From Paralichthys olivaceus (Eukaryota; Chordata; Actinopteri; Pleuronectiformes; Paralichthyidae): a stretch of DNA of 64,000 bases. Made by a program: the position numbers and the translations under genes. The DNA lies in assembly GCF_024713975.1 (NCBI RefSeq), contig NC_091109.1, forward strand, positions 18,549,260-18,613,259, read 5' to 3'. The notes under the pieces are model-generated. The model had not been told where the DNA came from, did no database searches, and saw only the letters and a program-made list of their open reading frames with translations. Within the stretch, counting starts at the first letter, position 1. Each line of letters begins with the position of its first letter. Of this stretch, positions 59,901 to 64,000 are shown piece by piece.

Positions 59901-59930
59901 AATCCTCCATCTCCTGGACCTAACAGCCAT
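53937..59930 (-). CDS. Polypeptide N-acetylgalactosaminyltransferase, Y subfamily (galnt8/galnt17-like)
   Basis: Golgi type II enzyme of the family that starts mucin-type O-glycosylation (GalNAc onto Ser/Thr). Exons from 5': 59690-59930, 57751-57934, 57094-57260, 56541-56715, 56173-56370, 55811-55928, 55456-55641, 55202-55339, 54629-54718, 54259-54420, 53937-54071; 1794 nt, 597 residues, all phases agree. Signal anchor at residues 9-26 ([18 protein letters not shown]), stem, GT-A domain with DDYSDE (192-197) and metal-binding DAH (247-249), Gal/GalNAc-T motif [17 protein letters not shown], then a ricin-type lectin domain (CLDQG, CHGWGPQ, CLVDD, CLEV, GQKW). The sequence groups with the GALNT8/9/17/18 branch; the compact gene favours galnt8 but I cannot separate it from galnt17. 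Some Y-branch members have weak or no detected activity. Confidence 0.9.
58074..59006. mobile_element. Foldback-like non-autonomous DNA element with long TIRs
   Basis: Arms 58074-58422 and about 58618-59006 are inverted copies (outer ends GGGGTGCCGTTTGTAAAGC and its complement with one change; inner ends AAAATAAAAGCT and AGCTTTTATTTT). The arms contain TAAATCTAAATG-type subrepeats, and the spacer is about 195 bp. It is flanked by a direct 10-bp TAATAATCTA at 58064-58073 and 59007-59016, a plausible target duplication. No transposase is encoded. Confidence 0.85.
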
Positions 59931-62220
59931 GAATGCGTCTGGGAAGGGAGGGCCGCTGAATGCTGAATGAGAGATGTTGGCAAAGCTGCGTACATCACCT
60001 GGGACCTTTATAAATCCATCATAACTGACAGAACTGGAAAATCCACCTGAGCAGCTTCACCAATGTACATGACCAGAAATGATCCAGGTACCTGAGATAG
60101 TTACAACATCAGAGAGCTGCTTTTTCATCACCTCTAATATCTATTTACTACAGCGTCGCTCCAACTGCAACACAGAAATCATGTTTTTCTTATATTTTCT
60201 GGACCAGGCCTTTTGGCAGAGATACAAATACAAAACAGTAAAAACCTTGAAAATATTTTGTAAATTTAAACCGATACTGATTTTATTTTGAGTGGTTAAA
60301 TGTGTTTTGCTCCCTGAATGAAGAGTTTGATTAATATAATACATATAGGTTTTATTAATATACCGCACTGATGACACGTTTAATTGGGTCTGATTTCACA
60401 AATCATCTCTGCACCAAAGACAAAGTCAGTCACTCAACCTTCATATGTCAATAATGCAGGAGGCTCCTCCTGAACTGAGCGATTTGACAAAAGCCACATG
60501 CCAGTCAGTTGACAACTTATTATTGGACATAATAATTATTATTAAGAGCAAGGTGTTAACTTATCTGTTTACCACTTTTGAATAAATGTTTCTGTGTTTG
60601 CTTACCTTGTCTACATAGTTAGTTTTCTGTTCCTACAAAAATAAGTACACGCCCAAATGTTTGAATAGTTCGAATCAAGGTCAGTAACTATCTTTGTTTT
60701 GTTTTATTCACAACTGCTATTCACATCTATTTTCTAACTGCAAATATATTTCTGTCCTACTTATTACAGGATGGTGAAGTGCAGGCTACCGATGAGGTGG
60801 TGAAGACTGTCATCACCAGAGGTGCCATAATGTCTGACACAAGTAGTGCGAAGACAGTGATCAAGGGAGCAACTGAATGTACCAAGAGCCTGTGCCCTGC
60901 AGATGGGGCTGATATATACACTTCAATGACTTCTGACAATGGCTGCTATGGGGCCTCTTATGAAGACTATCTCATTTGGGGAGGACGAACCAGCCAAGCA
61001 GCATCATTTTTTCCCCCCAAGTATTGTAGGGAGTGGCTGGGCATGTATATTTTGTGAACATCATTGTTAATGGTTAGAATAGTTAGAATGGTTAGAACAG
61101 TGCAACAGCTACACAAATAACTGATATCAGTGAATTATTTTTTAGGGTGTGTCCACCTCCCTACATGTCTGTGACTCAGCCGCCAATCTCCCCCATCAAT
61201 AGCAGTCAAATCAGTAAAATGCAGTAAAAAGCCAAATCTTTGCTGTTTGGTCACGTAACAATAAGTTTAAAGCAAAAAATATGTGTGATGCATTTTCCAT
61301 CTGAAGTTGTTTGCTTTTTTCTTTAGTTTCATATTTAGATGGATGATGTAAACGTACATGTCTTATGTGCTGAAATGATTTTCTCCACCAGTGTTGCAAT
61401 GGTTCATGATCGTTATTACAAATCATTCATCTTAATCACGGGTTTCATCCCCCAGCCCCTGTGCTGCGACGCTAAATGAGTTACGTTTACAAGCTGTGTG
61501 TGTGTGTGTGTGTGTGCTTGGCTAATGATGTGTCCTGTGTCGACCAGGGGAGTCGAGACTCTGCGTTTACACATTGTGCTATTGATGGGGGAGATTGGTG
61601 GCTGAGTCACAGACACGTAGGAAGGTTGACACAAGGCAGGTAGAGGTCTACTCACAGACAAACCCTCACAGACAGGGATACATATGAACTGAGGACTAAA
61701 ACACACAAGGATACAAAGACAGCAGGTTGGTGAGGACTGAAGGAGAGGCACAGCAGAGACAGTGAAAATAATTGGTTGGCAAGTTCACAGCAGTTCGTGA
61801 TAAGTCCTTTGCAAACTAAGACAAGTGGGTGTGACGCCTGCAGCGCCTGTAAGATGGAAACCGTGAGGACATCTGCCGCTTCAGCAGCTGCATTATCTGT
61901 TTGTCTCTCGCTGCAGGTCTGCAGGAGGTGCCCACAACATGTACAAGCACAATAATAAAGTATTTATTTCATACAGCAAACTTTATCAGTGGATATAGTA
62001 AATCCACTTTCTGGAAACTTCAATAAGGAAACCTGGGGAACCTAAGGGTTCAGTGTGTAGAGTTTAGTGACATCTAGTGGTGAAGTGTGATGTTGCAGCT
62101 GCAGTAGGTTTAGATTCTGTGGTGAAGTATCACAGCTCATCCTGAAGTCCATAAACTCACTTATTTACACAATTTATTTATTTTGGGGGAAATGCAAATA
62201 CTTATCTTAGGTATATATAA
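59931..62220. other. Upstream region of the galnt-like gene
   Basis: No recognised gene. A 92-codon open frame at 60779-61057 (+) matches nothing I know. Also present are a 56-bp inverted repeat pair (61149-61204 and 61577-61632), a (GT)n at about 61496-61515 and, at 62047-62110, a copy of the GACATCTAGTGGTGAAGTG repeat just before the segmental duplication. Confidence 0.5.
61149..61632. repeat. 56-bp inverted repeat pair
   Basis: Left arm GTGTCCACCTCCCTAC...ATCAATAGCA (61149-61204); right arm is its complement with about five mismatches (61577-61632). The interval between is about 370 bp. It could be a small TIR element or a hairpin left by rearrangement. Confidence 0.75.
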
Positions 62221-64000
62221 GAACTCAGTTTATCACATCTGCTGTTTCAGAACAAAATAGCCGCCAGTGTTTTCAGATGATCTCTTTCCAACAAAAGCAG
62301 ATTTTTCCCAGCGTTCGGCCGTCAGCTGTTAATTTCAGACGCTGGAACATATCCTGCAGTGTTCACGTCACATCAGATGCAAAGACCTTGTTGTCAAAGC
62401 TTTCACGTCCAAGCAGCGCCTTGATCTCGCAGCAGAAGCTCCACGAGCAAACCCCACGTTTCGGACCTGGTCCTTTTTATGGATATTTATTTTTATTTTC
62501 ATGAGCCAACTGTGAAAAGGGCTAGAGCACATGCTGATGCACTTCCGTCTGTCAGCCGCCTATTTATTTATTTTCTGAAGTGTTGCTTTTTACCGAGCTA
62601 TGCAGTAACAGTAGTAGGTTTATTTATTATTATTGTTATGATGAGAATTTCATTGTGAATCGTGTTGTTTTCAAATCGTACCTCGTCCTCTCTCCTCGTT
62701 TCATCCTCTGCCGTCTGTCTGTGGCTGACGAGTGGAAGCTGTGAGAGGACGTCTTTCCTCCGTTGTGAACTGACCAGAAATATTCAGAACCATAATTAGC
62801 CGAGTGTCACTACCGACTCCGGCAGCGTAAACTTTGTCCCGTATGCAAGAAGTTTCATTTACAGGTTTTCATCATGTGTGAAACACAGACTTGTTTATTG
62901 AGGGATCAGACGTCAGCATCCTCCTGGGATGAAAACACTCATCTATAAATTCATGATTCTTTGTTCACACACAAACCTCGAGTCCTGAGCTGCTGCTGCT
63001 GCTTTACAGTGTTGATGCGATGCTGCCTGGGTTCGTTGTCTTCTTTGTGGCACCTGTAGGCATCTTAGACGACGTGAAGTTCTCGCGTGAACGCCTCCTC
63101 CGCAGCGAGACGTTGAGCCTCAGCACTTCACATGTTCATGTTCGGTGATTACGGAAAAATACTTGAAAGGAAGAAAGGTTTTGAGAAACGCAGTGAACAC
63201 AGTGCGGCTGCAGTTAATGATTTCATCGCTGAATCTGCAACTAGAATCTCTGCACTGTGGTTTTATTGCTCTGAATATGTGGCATTCACAAAAAGATGAG
63301 GTCTCTGTGAAGGAATTCCCTTCACTCGGACCTGAGATCAAGTCAAGAGGCAGAAATCGTTTTGTGAGGTCACCATGACCTTTGACCTCCCAGATTGGAA
63401 TCACTTCACCTGTTTCTAGGTGGACGTTCGTAGTAAGAAACTCCATTAAAACATTTGTGAGATGTTGTCGTGTCACAATAATGGGACAGAGAGACGGACG
63501 ACCTGACGACATCCCTCTGGACACTGGCTCTCACTGGAGCTGAGACATTTCCTCGAGCCAAAGGCGAAATTTTCAAATGTTAGATTGAACCAAATCAAAA
63601 TATCTGTCTCTTACAAAATCTGACAATTTAGAAACCAGCTCATTTCATTTATTTCATTTATTACTTGAAAATGTCAGAAACAACTATCGGTTCAAATGTT
63701 CTGATCGTTGCAGCCGTTGAACTGCACCTACGTGTCCTTCTGGAAACATTTTGACTTCTTAACTTCATCAGCTGGTAAAATATCAAAGTAAAAGGGAAAT
63801 GAGAGTTTCTACATTTTCATCCCAAATTTCAAAACTTTCTTCAAACTTTCATTTTATTACTTTAAAATCCAGTGTCTTAAGTTATTCTTCCTACTTGTCA
63901 CATGTTATTTTCCCCTTTGGGAACTTTTTAACTTTTTTTTTACCTTTAGAATAACTTCAGGGGGAATCACACGTTGAACGTATCCACGCTCACACTGTCA
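62221..64000 (+). repeat. Direct segmental duplication, copy B (runs off the window)
   Basis: Collinear with 50859-52636 across its full visible length, same orientation, offset about 11.36 kb. It is cut by the window end while still matching. Confidence 0.95.

Overview
The window is a piece of a teleost genome, most likely a spiny-rayed (percomorph) fish. The signs are intron-containing genes, a tandem array of fish-type NLR immune receptors (FISNA-NACHT with a RING-like exon and 174-nt LRR exons), clear klhl15 and Y-subfamily galnt orthologues, L2-type LINE tails and repeat families common in fish. There is no bacterial or viral content.

Positions 1-42319 hold three head-to-tail copies of one NLR unit (about 1-21402, 21403-30618, 30619-42143), plus a 176-nt stub of a fourth repeat that marks the array edge. 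The window opens inside the AATAAA that ends each unit, so another copy probably lies upstream. Each unit has a 5' leader exon carrying an IRF/PRDI-like GAAAGTGAAAGT element, one or two small N-terminal peptide exons, a RING exon, a long FISNA-NACHT exon, three to six LRR exons and a tiny terminal exon. A 3' region of about 2 kb follows, holding an L2 LINE fragment nested in another repeat. With the splice sites chosen here, all three models are open from ATG to stop (about 1146, 958 and 1065 residues). Copy 1 is twice as long because each of its LRR exons is followed by an intron holding a block of a 12/19-bp TG-rich minisatellite; six blocks total about 7.5 kb.

Positions 42880-53030 hold klhl15 on the + strand: a CpG-rich promoter and 5' UTR exon, seven coding exons (46175-49549, 628 residues, BTB-BACK-Kelch) and a long 3' UTR. 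The gene on the minus strand (59930 to 53937) is an 11-exon Y-subfamily polypeptide GalNAc-transferase (galnt8/galnt17-like, 597 residues). Its first intron contains a 933-bp foldback element with long terminal inverted repeats and a 10-bp target duplication. klhl15 and galnt converge, with candidate poly(A) signals about 300 bp apart.

The final 1.78 kb (62221-64000) is a near-identical direct copy of 50859-52636 from the klhl15 3' UTR. A tandem segmental duplication that includes the galnt gene probably continues past the window. The most unusual structures are the LRR-exon/minisatellite cassette expansion in NLR copy 1, the 3/2/1 copy-number ladder of an in-frame 54-bp repeat in the NACHT exons, the foldback element and the terminal segmental duplication.
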